Below, in pieces: positions 8,747-17,169 of a DNA stretch of 64,000 nucleotides. The first letter of the stretch is position 1. The number at the start of each line of letters is the position of its first letter. The DNA comes from an uncultured Clostridia bacterium (GTDB lineage Bacteria; Bacillota; Clostridia; Oscillospirales; Oscillospiraceae). The DNA is taken from positions 1-64,000 of the forward strand of contig CANPBB010000002.1 in the NCBI GenBank assembly GCA_947572235.1. The letters run 5' to 3'. The notes under the pieces are model-generated. The model was given only the letters and a program-made list of their open reading frames with translations, was not told the origin of the DNA and searched no databases. The position numbers were made by a program, and so were the translations under genes.

Positions 8747-8785
8747 AACAGCAGCGCCGCAGGCCAAGCCTGCGGCGCTGCTGTT
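8747..8785 (-). terminator. Terminator of the sigma / anti-sigma-like operon
   Basis: An 18-bp perfect stem (8747-8764 with 8768-8785) with a 3-nt loop and A/T ends directly follows the stop codon of the frameshifted gene. Confidence 0.85.
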
Positions 8786-9816
8786 TTATGGGATGCGGGC
8801 GATGACAGTCCAGTCGATGCTGTCGGCGAAGATCTCCAAAGCGTTTTCTCCGATGACGCAGTCGCTGAGGTTGTAGAAGTCCGTACCCGCTAAGATGTTG
8901 AAGGTCACGAAGCTGTCCCCTAAGTCCGCGATGACCAAGGAGACCTTGGGGCCTAAGGCTAAGATGACCTCCGGGCCCTCGGGGTAGGTGCCGTCCTCTT
9001 GGATGACGCCCCGGGGGCGGTAGGTCCACTGCTTGAAGTCGTCAATGTCACCAATGGTGAGGCCGATGTCCGTGAAGGTCCCCTTGACGCAGCGGGTGCA
9101 CTGGTACATGCAGGTGACCTCCGAGTAGTAGTCGTCGCGGCCGTTGGCCTCCGGCAGGTTGACGTCGCCGTCGTAGTGGAAGGTGCCGTCCTCGTAGATG
9201 TAGGGGGTGTAGGGCTCATGTATCCCGGAGAAGAGGAAGCCTTGGGCCATGTCGTCGCCGGCCAGCTCTTGGCAGAGCTCGTGTCCAAGATGCGCATGTC
9301 GGTGTGCTTTTTCAGATGGTACTTGGCCAAGATCCGCTCTAATTCGTCGGCCATCTCTTGGGTGTAGACCAAGTAGTGGTCGTACTCCCCCTCAAAGCCG
9401 GTGGGGCCATTGCCGATTTCCGCTAAGATTGCCCCGTCCGGGTCGTAGCTGTCCTGAAAGGCCCGCCACTCGGCGGTGGCCATGGCCTCGGGGGTGCCCA
9501 CGAAGCCTTGGATGGAGATGCTGTCGTTCCCCTGCACGGCGTAGGGGTCCTCTCCAGCCTCCGGATCGCTGACTTGGGGCCAGCCGGTGCGTTCGCTGGG
9601 CGTGCTGGGGGGCAGCAGGAGGCTGCGCAGGCCGAAGAGGTCCGCCGCGTAGGCCGTGGCCGCCAAGGCCGCGAACAGGGCTAATACCGCTGCCAGTATC
9701 AGTACCTTTCGCAGAATCGTGTGGTTTTTTCGCATTTTGATATCCTCCAATTGAATCGGTCCCCTTGTGGAGTGAACCTGAGAGAAGGTGTCGCGATAGA
9801 GCTTTTTGTCATCCAT
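8786..9816 (-). pseudogene. Membrane partner of ECF sigma factor, frameshifted
   Basis: The 5' part (from 9816) encodes a cytoplasmic segment, one membrane helix (about residues 35-58) and the first half of an outside domain. Near 9277-9282 the reading frame breaks. After the break the old frame turns into Ser/Thr-rich nonsense, while the next frame continues sensibly (ELCQELAGDDMAQGFLFSG) to the stop at 8786. Restoring one base, for example a second G in ACGAGC, gives exactly 344 codons. The start overlaps the sigma gene by 8 bp (ATGGATGA), the coupling typical of sigma / anti-sigma pairs, so I infer an anti-sigma or sensor role. This is either a genuine recent disruption or a one-base sequencing error. 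Confidence 0.75.
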
Positions 9817-10285
9817 TGTACCCCACCTCCTTCAGCTCACGGCGCAGGGCCTCCCGGGCCCGGGACAGCCGTGTGGTGGCGGCGGAAACCTTGATCCCCA
9901 GCGCCTCGGCGATCTCCTTGACGGTGTACTCCTCGTAGTAGAAGAGATAGAGCGCCGTCCGGTACTTCTCAGGCAATGTCATGACCACAGAGAACAGTTC
10001 CCCCTGTTCCGGCTGCTCAAAGGGAATTTCGATGTCCTCCATGCTCACCTGCCGCCGCCGGCCAAACCGGCGCAGCTCGTTTTTGCAGTAGTTCAGCGCC
10101 ACCCGGATCAGCCACCGCCGCCGGTGTTCCTCGCTCTCGAAGTCCGGATCCGCAGTGTAGAGGCGCAGAAACACCTCCTGTACCGCATCCTCCGCATCGG
10201 CGGTGCTGCCAAAGCAGTTCAGGGCCACCCGGTAGACGGTGTCCTGATATTTGGCGGCACAGCGGTTAAATTCCTCCCGTTCCAC
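9809..10285 (-). CDS. ECF-type RNA polymerase sigma factor
   Basis: A 158-residue sigma-70 family protein of extracytoplasmic-function type. Region 2 carries DAEDAVQEVFLRLY (about residues 28-41) and RWLIRVALNYCKNELRR. Region 4 carries LPEKYRTALYLFYYEEYTVKEIAEAL and the helix-turn-helix SAATTRLSRAREALRREL. The GTG start at 10285 follows GGGAGGA. It lies 13 bp after the lipoprotein gene and overlaps the membrane partner gene by 8 bp, forming one operon. By analogy with such pairs, it should be held inactive by its membrane partner until a surface signal arrives. Disruption of the partner would then leave it unregulated or inactive. Confidence 0.88.
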   Translation of the reverse strand: MEREEFNRCAAKYQDTVYRVALNCFGSTADAEDAVQEVFLRLYTADPDFESEEHRRRWLIRVALNYCKNELRRFGRRRQVSMEDIEIPFEQPEQGELFSVVMTLPEKYRTALYLFYYEEYTVKEIAEALGIKVSAATTRLSRAREALRRELKEVGYNG

Positions 10286-10298
10286 TGGGCATCCTCCC

Positions 10299-10925
10299 TC
10301 ACGCCTTCCCGTCCGGGAAGGTAAACACATCCCCTGGCTGGATGTACATGAACTCTGAGACGGTGAACTCCACCTTTGCCTGTTCTCCGTCGATGGTGAT
10401 GACCGCCTGCACCTTGGGCGGACCGCCCACAAAGAACAGCGTACCGTCCTCCTGCACCTGAGCGATGCCCTCCAAGGTGGTAAGACGGTAGAGCCCGATG
10501 GAGGCGTCATAGAGCCCGTTCCCCTCCTCCTGCCGGCTGAGGATCAGCTCACTATAGATCACATCCGTGCCCTGCATGTCCCGATAGCACCCGGACAAAT
10601 CAGAGGCCTCCTCCGAAGCCCGCGGCTCCGCGTCCGCCTCCTCCGTGGACTCCGGAAGCGGCAGGGGCTGCACCGTCTGAACAGGATTCTCCGGCTCGTC
10701 TGCCCCGCCGTCCGCGGCGTCCGGCTCTTCCGAAAACTGGACCGGGTTGGAGACGGAGGGAGCCGGCTCAAAAGAACCAGTCTGATCCGGTGCGGTCACA
10801 ATCACGGGCGCGGTTTGGTCTTTTTCGGCGGGCTCCTCCTCCCCGCCGGGCATTTGTGCGCCGCAGGCGGCGCAGAACAGGGCCAAAGATAGCAGCAGGG
10901 CAGTCAGGTGGATATTCCTTTTCAT
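10299..10925 (-). CDS. Lipoprotein at the head of the sigma operon
   Basis: A 208-residue secreted lipoprotein. The N-terminal signal peptide ends in a lipobox FCAAC near residue 21. A long low-complexity Pro/Glu/Ser/Ala stretch follows, then a compact C-terminal domain (about 110-208) beginning SGCYRDMQGTDVIYSEL, with the beta-rich feel of lipocalin-like or copper-binding small domains. I do not recognise a family. I chose the ATG at 10925, eight bases after AAAAGGAG; an ATG seven codons upstream has no ribosome site. A 12-bp palindrome (10998-11009) lies in the leader. As first gene of the ECF sigma operon, its product may sense or respond to envelope stress. Confidence 0.75.
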   Translation of the reverse strand: MKRNIHLTALLLSLALFCAACGAQMPGGEEEPAEKDQTAPVIVTAPDQTGSFEPAPSVSNPVQFSEEPDAADGGADEPENPVQTVQPLPLPESTEEADAEPRASEEASDLSGCYRDMQGTDVIYSELILSRQEEGNGLYDASIGLYRLTTLEGIAQVQEDGTLFFVGGPPKVQAVITIDGEQAKVEFTVSEFMYIQPGDVFTFPDGKA

Positions 10926-11098
10926 GGCGGTTCGCTCCTTTTCCATTCTTCTACAATCCCGTCCGTCCCAGCGAGAGAGGGCGCTGGAACCAAGGGTTGA
11001 AAGCTTTCACCCATAGTACACCTCCCGTCCTCTCTTTGTCACAGTCAAACAGCAAATTTTTTGCTTTGTCTCCAAATTGTAACATTTCTGTAAACCCC

Positions 11099-11127
11099 TT
11101 GCAATTTTTCCCCAGCGGCGTTATCAT
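11099..11127 (+). promoter_or_regulatory. Sigma-A promoter of htpG
   Basis: TTGCAA (11099-11104), a 17-bp spacer and TATCAT (11122-11127). The CIRCE operator begins three bases later, so it covers the transcription start. Confidence 0.75.
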
Positions 11128-11130
11128 GGG

Positions 11131-11157
11131 TTAGCACTCCGAAAAAGAGAGTGCTAA
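11131..11157 (+). promoter_or_regulatory. CIRCE operator (HrcA site)
   Basis: An exact CIRCE element: TTAGCACTC, nine bases, GAGTGCTAA. It is the binding site of the heat-shock repressor HrcA, and its position at the transcription start of htpG predicts heat-inducible repression. Confidence 0.95.
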
Positions 11158-11245
11158 CAGCGGGGATGATCTCCACTCCCCCGTCTAACCAAAATTCTTC
11201 CGTTTACTAATAAATCTTAACATACACAGGGAGGCCCAACAAGCT

Positions 11246-13153
11246 ATGGCAAAGAAGCAATTCAAGACGGAATCCAAGCGCATCCTCGATCTGATGATCA
11301 ACTCTATCTACACCCACAGGGAGATCTTCCTCCGGGAGCTGCTGTCCAATGCCTCCGACGCGGTGGACAAGCTGGCATACAAGGCCCTCACCGACGACGG
11401 CGTGGGCCTGGGCCGCTCGGATTTCCGCATCGACCTTGCGATTGACAAGGAGGCGCGGACTCTCACCGTCCGGGATAACGGCGTTGGCATGACCAAGGAG
11501 GAGCTGGAGAGCAACTTGGGCGTCATCGCCCGCAGCGGTTCCCTCCAGTTCAAGCAGGAGATGGAGGAGGCCGGGGACACGGACATCATCGGTCAGTTCG
11601 GCGTGGGCTTCTACTCCGCTTTCATGGTAGCTGATCAAGTTACCGTGATTACCAAGGCTTACGGCAGTGACACCGCCTACCGCTGGGAGTCCTCCGGCGC
11701 CGACGGGTACACCATCGAGGAGACGGAGAAGGACACCGTGGGCACCGACATCATTCTCCATATCAAGGAGGATGGCGAGGAGGAGCAGTTTAGCCAGTAT
11801 CTGGACCAGCGCCGCATCCAGCGGCTGGTGAAGAAGTACAGCGACTATATCCGCTACCCCATTATCATGGATCTGGAGCAGGAGCGGATGAAGGAGAGAC
11901 CGGAGGATGCCGGCGAGGACTATAAGCCCGAGTGGGAGACGGTCATCGAGTCCACCACCCTCAACTCCATGGTGCCCCTGTGGCAGCGAAAGAGGAAGGA
12001 TGTCACCGAGGAGGAGTATACCCAGTTCTATCAGGACAAGTTCAGCGATTATGAGGCCCCCTTGGCCACGGTGAGCGTGGATGCGGAGGGCACAGTGAGC
12101 TACAAGGCCCTGCTGTTCGTCCCTGGCCGTACCCCCTACGACTTTTACACCCGGGAGTATGAGAAAGGCCTGCAGCTCTACTCCTCCGGCGTTCTGATCA
12201 TGGATAAGTGTGCGGACCTGCTGCCGGAGCACTTCCGCTTCGTCAAGGGCGTGGTGGACACCCCGGATGTGAGTCTGAACATCTCCCGTGAACTCTTACA
12301 GCATACCCGGCAATTAAAGGTGATTTCCTCCAACTTGGAGAAGAAGATCAAGGCGGAGCTCTCCCGCCTCCAGAAGGATGACACGGAGAAGTACCGCCAG
12401 TTCTGGACCGCTTTTGGCCGAAATATCAAGTACGGTCTGGTCTCCGACTACGGCGTCCATAAGGACATGCTGATGGATTTGGTCATCTTTCCCACCTCCC
12501 ACGGCGACGAACCCACCAGCTTGGCCCAGTACAAGGAGCGGATGCAGGAGGAACAGGAATTCATCTACTACGCCGTGGGCGAGGACGCGAATAAGCTCTC
12601 CAAACTGCCCCAAGCGGAGCGGATTCTCGACAAGGGTTACGAGATCCTCTATCTCACCGAGGACGTGGATGAGTTCTGTGTCCAGACCATCGGCGAGTAT
12701 GAGGGGAAGAAGCTGAAATCCATCAACGATGAAGATGCTCTCCCTGAGACGGAGGAGGAGAAGAAGGCCGCCGAGGAGCAGACGGAGGAGAACAAGGATG
12801 TGCTGTCCTTCCTGAAGGAGACCTTGGGTGATAAGATTGCTGACGCCCGCATCTCCCGGATTCTCAAGTCCCACGCGGTGTGTATGACCGCTGATGGCCC
12901 GGTGAGCTTGGAGATGGAGAAATACTTCAAGCGCAACGGTGGTGAGGCCATGCCCGGCATGACCGCCCAGCGTGTTTTGGAGCTTAACAGCGAGGCCCCG
13001 GCCTTTGCCGCTCTCAAGCGTGCGGTGGCGGAGGACCGGGAGCTGGCGGCGAAGTATGCAGAGCTCCTCTACTGTCAGGCACTGCTGATTGCCGATCTGC
13101 CCTTGGAGGATCCGGCGGGGTATGCGGATTTGGTGTGCGGACTGATGAAATAG
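11246..13153 (+). CDS. htpG: Molecular chaperone HtpG (Hsp90)
   Basis: A cytosolic ATP-dependent chaperone, 635 residues, full family length. The N-terminal GHKL ATPase carries LLSNASDAVDKL (about 30-41), DNGVGM (about 76-81) and GQFGVGFYSAFM (about 114-125). The middle domain (about 220-500) has YTREYEKGLQLYSSGVLIMD and LNISRELLQ. The C-terminal dimerisation domain follows a charged insert (EEEKKAAEEQTEEN). The ATG follows GGGAGG. A perfect CIRCE site upstream implies HrcA control. In Bacillus subtilis htpG is not in the CIRCE class, so this wiring differs from that model. The gene appears monocistronic. Confidence 0.97.
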   Translation: MAKKQFKTESKRILDLMINSIYTHREIFLRELLSNASDAVDKLAYKALTDDGVGLGRSDFRIDLAIDKEARTLTVRDNGVGMTKEELESNLGVIARSGSLQFKQEMEEAGDTDIIGQFGVGFYSAFMVADQVTVITKAYGSDTAYRWESSGADGYTIEETEKDTVGTDIILHIKEDGEEEQFSQYLDQRRIQRLVKKYSDYIRYPIIMDLEQERMKERPEDAGEDYKPEWETVIESTTLNSMVPLWQRKRKDVTEEEYTQFYQDKFSDYEAPLATVSVDAEGTVSYKALLFVPGRTPYDFYTREYEKGLQLYSSGVLIMDKCADLLPEHFRFVKGVVDTPDVSLNISRELLQHTRQLKVISSNLEKKIKAELSRLQKDDTEKYRQFWTAFGRNIKYGLVSDYGVHKDMLMDLVIFPTSHGDEPTSLAQYKERMQEEQEFIYYAVGEDANKLSKLPQAERILDKGYEILYLTEDVDEFCVQTIGEYEGKKLKSINDEDALPETEEEKKAAEEQTEENKDVLSFLKETLGDKIADARISRILKSHAVCMTADGPVSLEMEKYFKRNGGEAMPGMTAQRVLELNSEAPAFAALKRAVAEDRELAAKYAELLYCQALLIADLPLEDPAGYADLVCGLMK

Positions 13154-13165
13154 CGGTCAAATCCA

Positions 13166-13190
13166 AATTAGGAATGAGGAGTTAGGGATT
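13166..13190 (+). repeat. Single arm of the dispersed 25-bp repeat
   Basis: It matches the AATTAGGAATTAGGAG consensus at 23 of 25 positions and lies 13 bp after the htpG stop codon. No second arm is visible nearby. Confidence 0.6.
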
Positions 13191-13279
13191 GGGGATGAAG
13201 GCGTCCGGCAGAGCTGGGGGCAGATGGGAAAGCGGCACCGCAATTTCTCGCTTCGCATTCCCGTTCCAACTCTCCGCTC

Positions 13280-13308
13280 TTGATTTGTCGCCCAACCTGT
13301 GTTACAAT
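13280..13308 (+). promoter_or_regulatory. Sigma-A promoter of the bactofilin gene
   Basis: TTGATT (13280-13285), a 17-bp spacer and TACAAT (13303-13308), about 58 bp before the start codon. Confidence 0.75.
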
Positions 13309-13366
13309 ACCAAAGAAGGAATACCGGCAAAGTGCCGCCGAATTTATTCGAGAAGGGAGCAATACC

Positions 13367-13882
13367 ATGGGTCTTTTCAGTTCTCCGACAAAACCGGCTC
13401 AGGACGAGCCTATCACCCCCACCGCGCAGAAGGATGACGGCTTCAACGAGTTCTTTGACGAAGTGGCCAGCCTGCCCGCCCCCCAGAATAATACTGTCAT
13501 TGCCAAGGGCGTGACGATCTCCGGCGTGCTGCAGGGGGAGGGTTCTGTACAGATCGAGGGCAATATCGAGGGCGAGATTCTTGTCCAAGGCTCCGTCTTT
13601 GTCACCACCACTGGCAAGGTCCACGGCCCCATTGAGGCGGATACTGTGCGCATCGCCGGTCATGTGGTGGGCAATATTACCGCCAATAACCACCTGCGTT
13701 TGGAGCACACCGGCCATATCGAGGGCGACATCGCCCCGGCCGCCTTGCTGATCGAGGATGGCGGCCGTCTTGACGGGCGCAGTGCCATGCTCAGCCGTCC
13801 CATTGAGACCAAGAAACCCTCCACCGCTACAGAGGACGATCCCTTTGCCTCCCTGTCCTTAGATCTGGAGGATGAAACCTAA
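13367..13882 (+). CDS. Bactofilin (polymer-forming cytoskeletal protein)
   Basis: A 171-residue protein whose core (about residues 35-140) is a chain of short beta repeats rich in G, V and I (VIAKGVTISGVLQGEGSV, IEGNIEGEILVQGSV, GKVHGPIEADTVRIAG). This is the right-handed beta-helix of the bactofilin family, which self-assembles into membrane-associated filaments that position cell-envelope enzymes. The flanking ends are disordered and acidic, as usual. The ATG at 13367 has GAAGGGA upstream. Typical length is 110-180 residues. It has its own promoter and terminator, so no partner gene is implied here. Confidence 0.88.
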   Translation: MGLFSSPTKPAQDEPITPTAQKDDGFNEFFDEVASLPAPQNNTVIAKGVTISGVLQGEGSVQIEGNIEGEILVQGSVFVTTTGKVHGPIEADTVRIAGHVVGNITANNHLRLEHTGHIEGDIAPAALLIEDGGRLDGRSAMLSRPIETKKPSTATEDDPFASLSLDLEDET

Positions 13883-13900
13883 TAGGTTCCCGGATCATAA

Positions 13901-13936
13901 CCGGCAGTCTGTTGTACAGCAGACTGCCGGCTTTTT
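13901..13936 (+). terminator. Terminator after the bactofilin gene
   Basis: An 11-bp stem (13901-13911 with 13920-13930), an 8-nt loop and a TTTTT run. Confidence 0.88.
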
Positions 13937-14035
13937 GTGAAGCGCCTGTGACCGATGGGCTCCGCCGCTGCTCAAAAAAATTTTCCTCCCTCTGAAAAAT
14001 CTGCCCTCTCTCCGTCGTGTTAGTAGTGAAGGGAA

Positions 14036-14527
14036 GTGAGGAACTTGGTTTTACCCGGTACCGATGAAACCATCAGCCGTATTGTGAGGCAGTACAGCGC
14101 CATGCTGCTCAAGCTGGCCAGTACCCGCCTCACTGCCGCCGCCGACGCGGAGGACGCCGTGCAGGAGACCTTCCTGCGCTTGGTATCCTGCCGCCCCTTG
14201 TTTCGGGACGCCGAACACGAGAAGGCATGGCTGATCCGCACCACCCTCCACCGCGCCAGCGACATACGCCGTCAGGCGGGCCGTGCTGCCCTGCCCATTG
14301 AGGAGGCCGCCTTGGAAAACGAGGCCGCCCCCCAGACGGAGAGTGATCTCCTCTCCGCCGTGCGCGCCCTGCCGGAGAACTACAGCGCGGTGATTCATCT
14401 GCACTATTATGAGGGCTACTCCATCAAGGAGATCGCCAAGCTGCTGAGGCTGCCCGCCGCCACGGTGGGTACACGCCTGAGCCGCGGCCGGGACCGGCTG
14501 CGGCAGATGCTGAAGGAGGAAGCGTAA
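14036..14527 (+). CDS. ECF-type RNA polymerase sigma factor
   Basis: A 163-residue sigma-70 family protein. Region 2 has DAEDAVQETFLRLVSC (about 38-53) and KAWLIRTTLHRASDIRR. Region 4 has LPENYSAVIHLHYYEGYSIKEIAKLL and ATVGTRLSRGRDRLRQML. The start is ambiguous: the GTG at 14036 sits only two bases after GAAGGGA, while the TTG at 14045 would use GTGAGG. The stop codon overlaps the ATG of the membrane protein that follows (TAATG), so the two are translationally coupled. A TGAAAA / CGTC pair upstream near 13994-14017 could be an ECF-type autoregulatory promoter, but the spacing is short. Confidence 0.88.
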   Translation: MRNLVLPGTDETISRIVRQYSAMLLKLASTRLTAAADAEDAVQETFLRLVSCRPLFRDAEHEKAWLIRTTLHRASDIRRQAGRAALPIEEAALENEAAPQTESDLLSAVRALPENYSAVIHLHYYEGYSIKEIAKLLRLPAATVGTRLSRGRDRLRQMLKEEA

Positions 14528-15720
14528 TGCTCAACAAGAAAACCTATCGTGAGACCATTGACCAGCTCTCCTTTTCCGCGGACTTTGAGGAGCGGACTAT
14601 GCAGCTGCTGCGCCAGCGGACCCGAGAAGCTGAAAAGGAGAATACCACCATGAAATTCTACTCCCTGCGCAAGCTCGCCATCACTGCTGCCGTGGTGGCT
14701 GCCTTGGCCCTGTCGGTGTCTGCGGCGCTGTATTTCCTCTCCCCCGCCGACGTGGCAGATCACTACGACCAGCCCCTGCTGGCTGAGGCGTTCCAGAGCG
14801 AAAAGGCCATCCTTTTGGATGAGACCGTTCAAACCGGCGACTACGATGTGACCTTGGCCGGTTTGGTCTCCGGAGCTGGCCTTACCTCTTGGGAGGCCAA
14901 TGTGGATACCAGCCACACCTATGCCGTGCTCATGGTCCGTCGCACCGACGGCCAGAGCATCGACAAGGAGGAGCTGGGCATCACCGAGTACACCGCCACC
15001 CCGCTGGTGGGGGGCTACTCCCCTCAGGCGGTGAACAACTGGACTCTCGGCGCCTTTGCTACCAACTTTGTTCAGGACGGCGTTCTCTACTACCTGCTGG
15101 ACACGGCGGATCTGAGTATTTTTGCCAATCACACGGTGTACTTCGCCTTCTATGAGGGCAGCGCCCCCAACAACGCCATATTCCAAGTGGCGGAGGATGG
15201 CTCCATTGCCTTTGCTGAGGATTTTGACGGTGTGCAGGCCTTGTTTGTTCTGCCCTTGGACAAGAGCTTGGCCGATGATGCTGCCGCCGACGCCTTTGTG
15301 GAGTCCACCGAGCTGAATTTCTGGTCCAATGAGCGTACCGAGCCTGAAGGCAACGTGGGCAGCTACACCTTCGGTGAGGGCGGCGACAGCGCCAGCTACT
15401 CCTTCTCCACCGCCTCCGGCGAGTGGAAGCAGCTCACCCCGGAGGAGTACGAGGCCTATATAGCCGAGGAGACGGAGCGCCTGCGTGCCCAAGTGGAGGA
15501 CGGCGTCCTCTCCCAAGCCAGCTTTGCGATTACCGTGGGGGAGATGGAGGAGAACTTGGCCGGGTTGAAGGCCGGCTCCCTCATCGCCGCTATGGTCACC
15601 GCCGAGGACGGCAGCCAGACCGTGTTCGTGGGCACCAACCCCGACGTGATCCCCGCCGACGTCCAATACCAGGAGACGAAGGACGGCATCAGCATGGTCA
15701 TTGATGACGTGAAGGATTGA
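14527..15720 (+). CDS. Membrane partner (putative anti-sigma factor) of the ECF sigma factor
   Basis: A 397-residue protein with an N-terminal cytoplasmic segment of about 50 residues (KKTYRETIDQLSFSADFEER), one membrane helix (about 52-69) and a large extracytoplasmic domain. The cytoplasmic part resembles the DKKLYRDTFSQVH start of the frameshifted gene at 8786-9816, so the two loci are paralogous in layout. The outer domain is acidic, contains no cysteine in its conserved part, and matches nothing I can name. Gene order and coupling suggest it binds the sigma factor and releases it on an envelope signal; this is inference from operon structure. A terminator follows. Confidence 0.75.
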   Translation: MLNKKTYRETIDQLSFSADFEERTMQLLRQRTREAEKENTTMKFYSLRKLAITAAVVAALALSVSAALYFLSPADVADHYDQPLLAEAFQSEKAILLDETVQTGDYDVTLAGLVSGAGLTSWEANVDTSHTYAVLMVRRTDGQSIDKEELGITEYTATPLVGGYSPQAVNNWTLGAFATNFVQDGVLYYLLDTADLSIFANHTVYFAFYEGSAPNNAIFQVAEDGSIAFAEDFDGVQALFVLPLDKSLADDAAADAFVESTELNFWSNERTEPEGNVGSYTFGEGGDSASYSFSTASGEWKQLTPEEYEAYIAEETERLRAQVEDGVLSQASFAITVGEMEENLAGLKAGSLIAAMVTAEDGSQTVFVGTNPDVIPADVQYQETKDGISMVIDDVKD

Positions 15721-15734
15721 TCGCTGTCGATACA

Positions 15735-15766
15735 AAAAAGCGAGAGGCAAACGCCTCTCGCTTTTT
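15735..15766. terminator. Bidirectional terminator between convergent genes
   Basis: A 9-bp perfect stem (15740-15748 with 15753-15761), loop AAAC, with A and T runs on either side. It serves both the plus-strand sigma pair and the minus-strand aldehyde dehydrogenase. Confidence 0.9.
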
Positions 15767-15795
15767 GCATCCTGAAAGTGGGGAACGCTTGGCGC

Positions 15796-17169
15796 TCACC
15801 GCAGAAACAGCCGCAGCAGCTTTCCATACAGACTCTTTTGATAGGGCTGATACCGCATAGGCAAATCAATCCAGAGCTTTTTGTCCACGATGCTTTTGCG
15901 GTGGGAGAAAGCCTCGAACCCGGCCTGACCATGGTAGGCTCCCATGCCGCTCTCGCCCATGCCGCCGAAGCCCATCTCACTGGTGGCCAAGTGGATCACC
16001 ACATCGTTGACGCAGCCGCCGCCGAAGGACAGACGGCGCAGGGCCTCTTGGATGCGCGTTTTGTCCCGTGAGAACAGGTACAGTGCCAACGGCTTGGGCT
16101 CCGGGGCGAGACTGGCGTAGAGCGCGTCATAGCTCTCGAAAGTGAGGACGGGGAGAAGAGGGCCGAAGATCTCTTGGCCCATCACCGGATCATCGGCCGT
16201 AACGCCGTCCAGCACGGTAGGGGCGATTTGCAGTGTCTCTCGTTTGAACTGGCCGCCGATAACAGCTTTTTCGCTGTCCAGCAGGCCAAGCAGACGATCA
16301 AAGTGCTTCTGGTTCACAATTCGGCCGTAGTCTGGGTTTTCCAGCGGCTTGGGGCCGTATTGGGCGGTGATCTGCCGCTTCAGCTCCGCTATCAGGGCGT
16401 CCTTTATTTCCCGCTGGCACAGCACATAGTCCGGGGCTACGCAGGTCTGACCACAGTTGAGATACTTCCCAAAGACAATCCGGCGGGCCGCCAAGGGCAG
16501 ATCGGCAGTGGCGTCTACAATGCAGGGGCTCTTGCCCCCCAGTTCCAGCACGGCGGGCGTCAGGGTCTCGGCGGTATGCCGCAGTACCTCCCGCCCCACG
16601 GACTGGCTGCCGGTGAAAAACACCAAATCAAACTTCTGCTCCAGCAGCGCGCTGTTCTCCTGACGTCCGCCGGAGACCACCGCTACATGGGCCGGGTCAA
16701 AGGCCTGCCTGATCAGCTTTTCGATTACGGCGCTGGTGGCGGGGGAGTAGGCACTGGGCTTGACCACGGCGGTGTTGCCGGCGGCAATGGCGTCAGCCAA
16801 GGGATCTATGGTCAGGAGGAAGGGATAGTTCCATGGGCTCATAATCAGCACATTCCCGTAGGGGGAGGGCACTGTGAAGCTCCGGGAGGCGAACTGGGCC
16901 AAGGGCGTGCGGACTGTGCGCTCTCTGGAAAGACGGCGCAGGTGCTTGCGCATGTAGCTGATCTCCGTCTTTACCAGCCCCGTCTCACACATAAAGCCCT
17001 CAAAAGCGCTCTTGCCTAAGTCTGAGGTCAGCGCGGCGGCGATCTCCTCCTCGTACTGCTCTACCGCCTGATACAGCCGCTTCAGTGCCGTTTGGCGAAA
17101 GGGGAGGGGGAGGGTGGCGCCGCTGCGGAAGAAGGCCCTCTGGTGCTCTACAATCTGATCAATTGTCAT
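15796..17169 (-). CDS. Aldehyde dehydrogenase family protein
   Basis: A 457-residue NAD(P)-dependent aldehyde dehydrogenase of the short class 3 / fatty-aldehyde type. Visible active-site residues are N114 in SPWNYP, E209 in LELGGKSP and nucleophile C243 in NCGQTCVAPDY. Class 3 enzymes are about 450 residues, as here. It oxidises an aldehyde to the acid, or may run in redox balance with the alcohol dehydrogenase before it. Its ATG overlaps the alcohol dehydrogenase stop by 4 bp, so they are coupled. The C-terminus (KSLYGKLLRLFLR) is hydrophobic-basic, as in members that associate with membranes and long-chain aldehydes. The MarR protein upstream probably regulates it. Confidence 0.9.
   Translation of the reverse strand: MTIDQIVEHQRAFFRSGATLPLPFRQTALKRLYQAVEQYEEEIAAALTSDLGKSAFEGFMCETGLVKTEISYMRKHLRRLSRERTVRTPLAQFASRSFTVPSPYGNVLIMSPWNYPFLLTIDPLADAIAAGNTAVVKPSAYSPATSAVIEKLIRQAFDPAHVAVVSGGRQENSALLEQKFDLVFFTGSQSVGREVLRHTAETLTPAVLELGGKSPCIVDATADLPLAARRIVFGKYLNCGQTCVAPDYVLCQREIKDALIAELKRQITAQYGPKPLENPDYGRIVNQKHFDRLLGLLDSEKAVIGGQFKRETLQIAPTVLDGVTADDPVMGQEIFGPLLPVLTFESYDALYASLAPEPKPLALYLFSRDKTRIQEALRRLSFGGGCVNDVVIHLATSEMGFGGMGESGMGAYHGQAGFEAFSHRKSIVDKKLWIDLPMRYQPYQKSLYGKLLRLFLR

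Noticed and set aside
11207..12232. A 341-codon frame antisense to htpG
   Set aside because: Leu/Gly/His-rich antisense composition, no ribosome site, and complete overlap with a certain gene.
14416..15750. A 444-codon frame antisense to the sigma factor partner
   Set aside because: No recognisable domain and full overlap with a translationally coupled gene pair.
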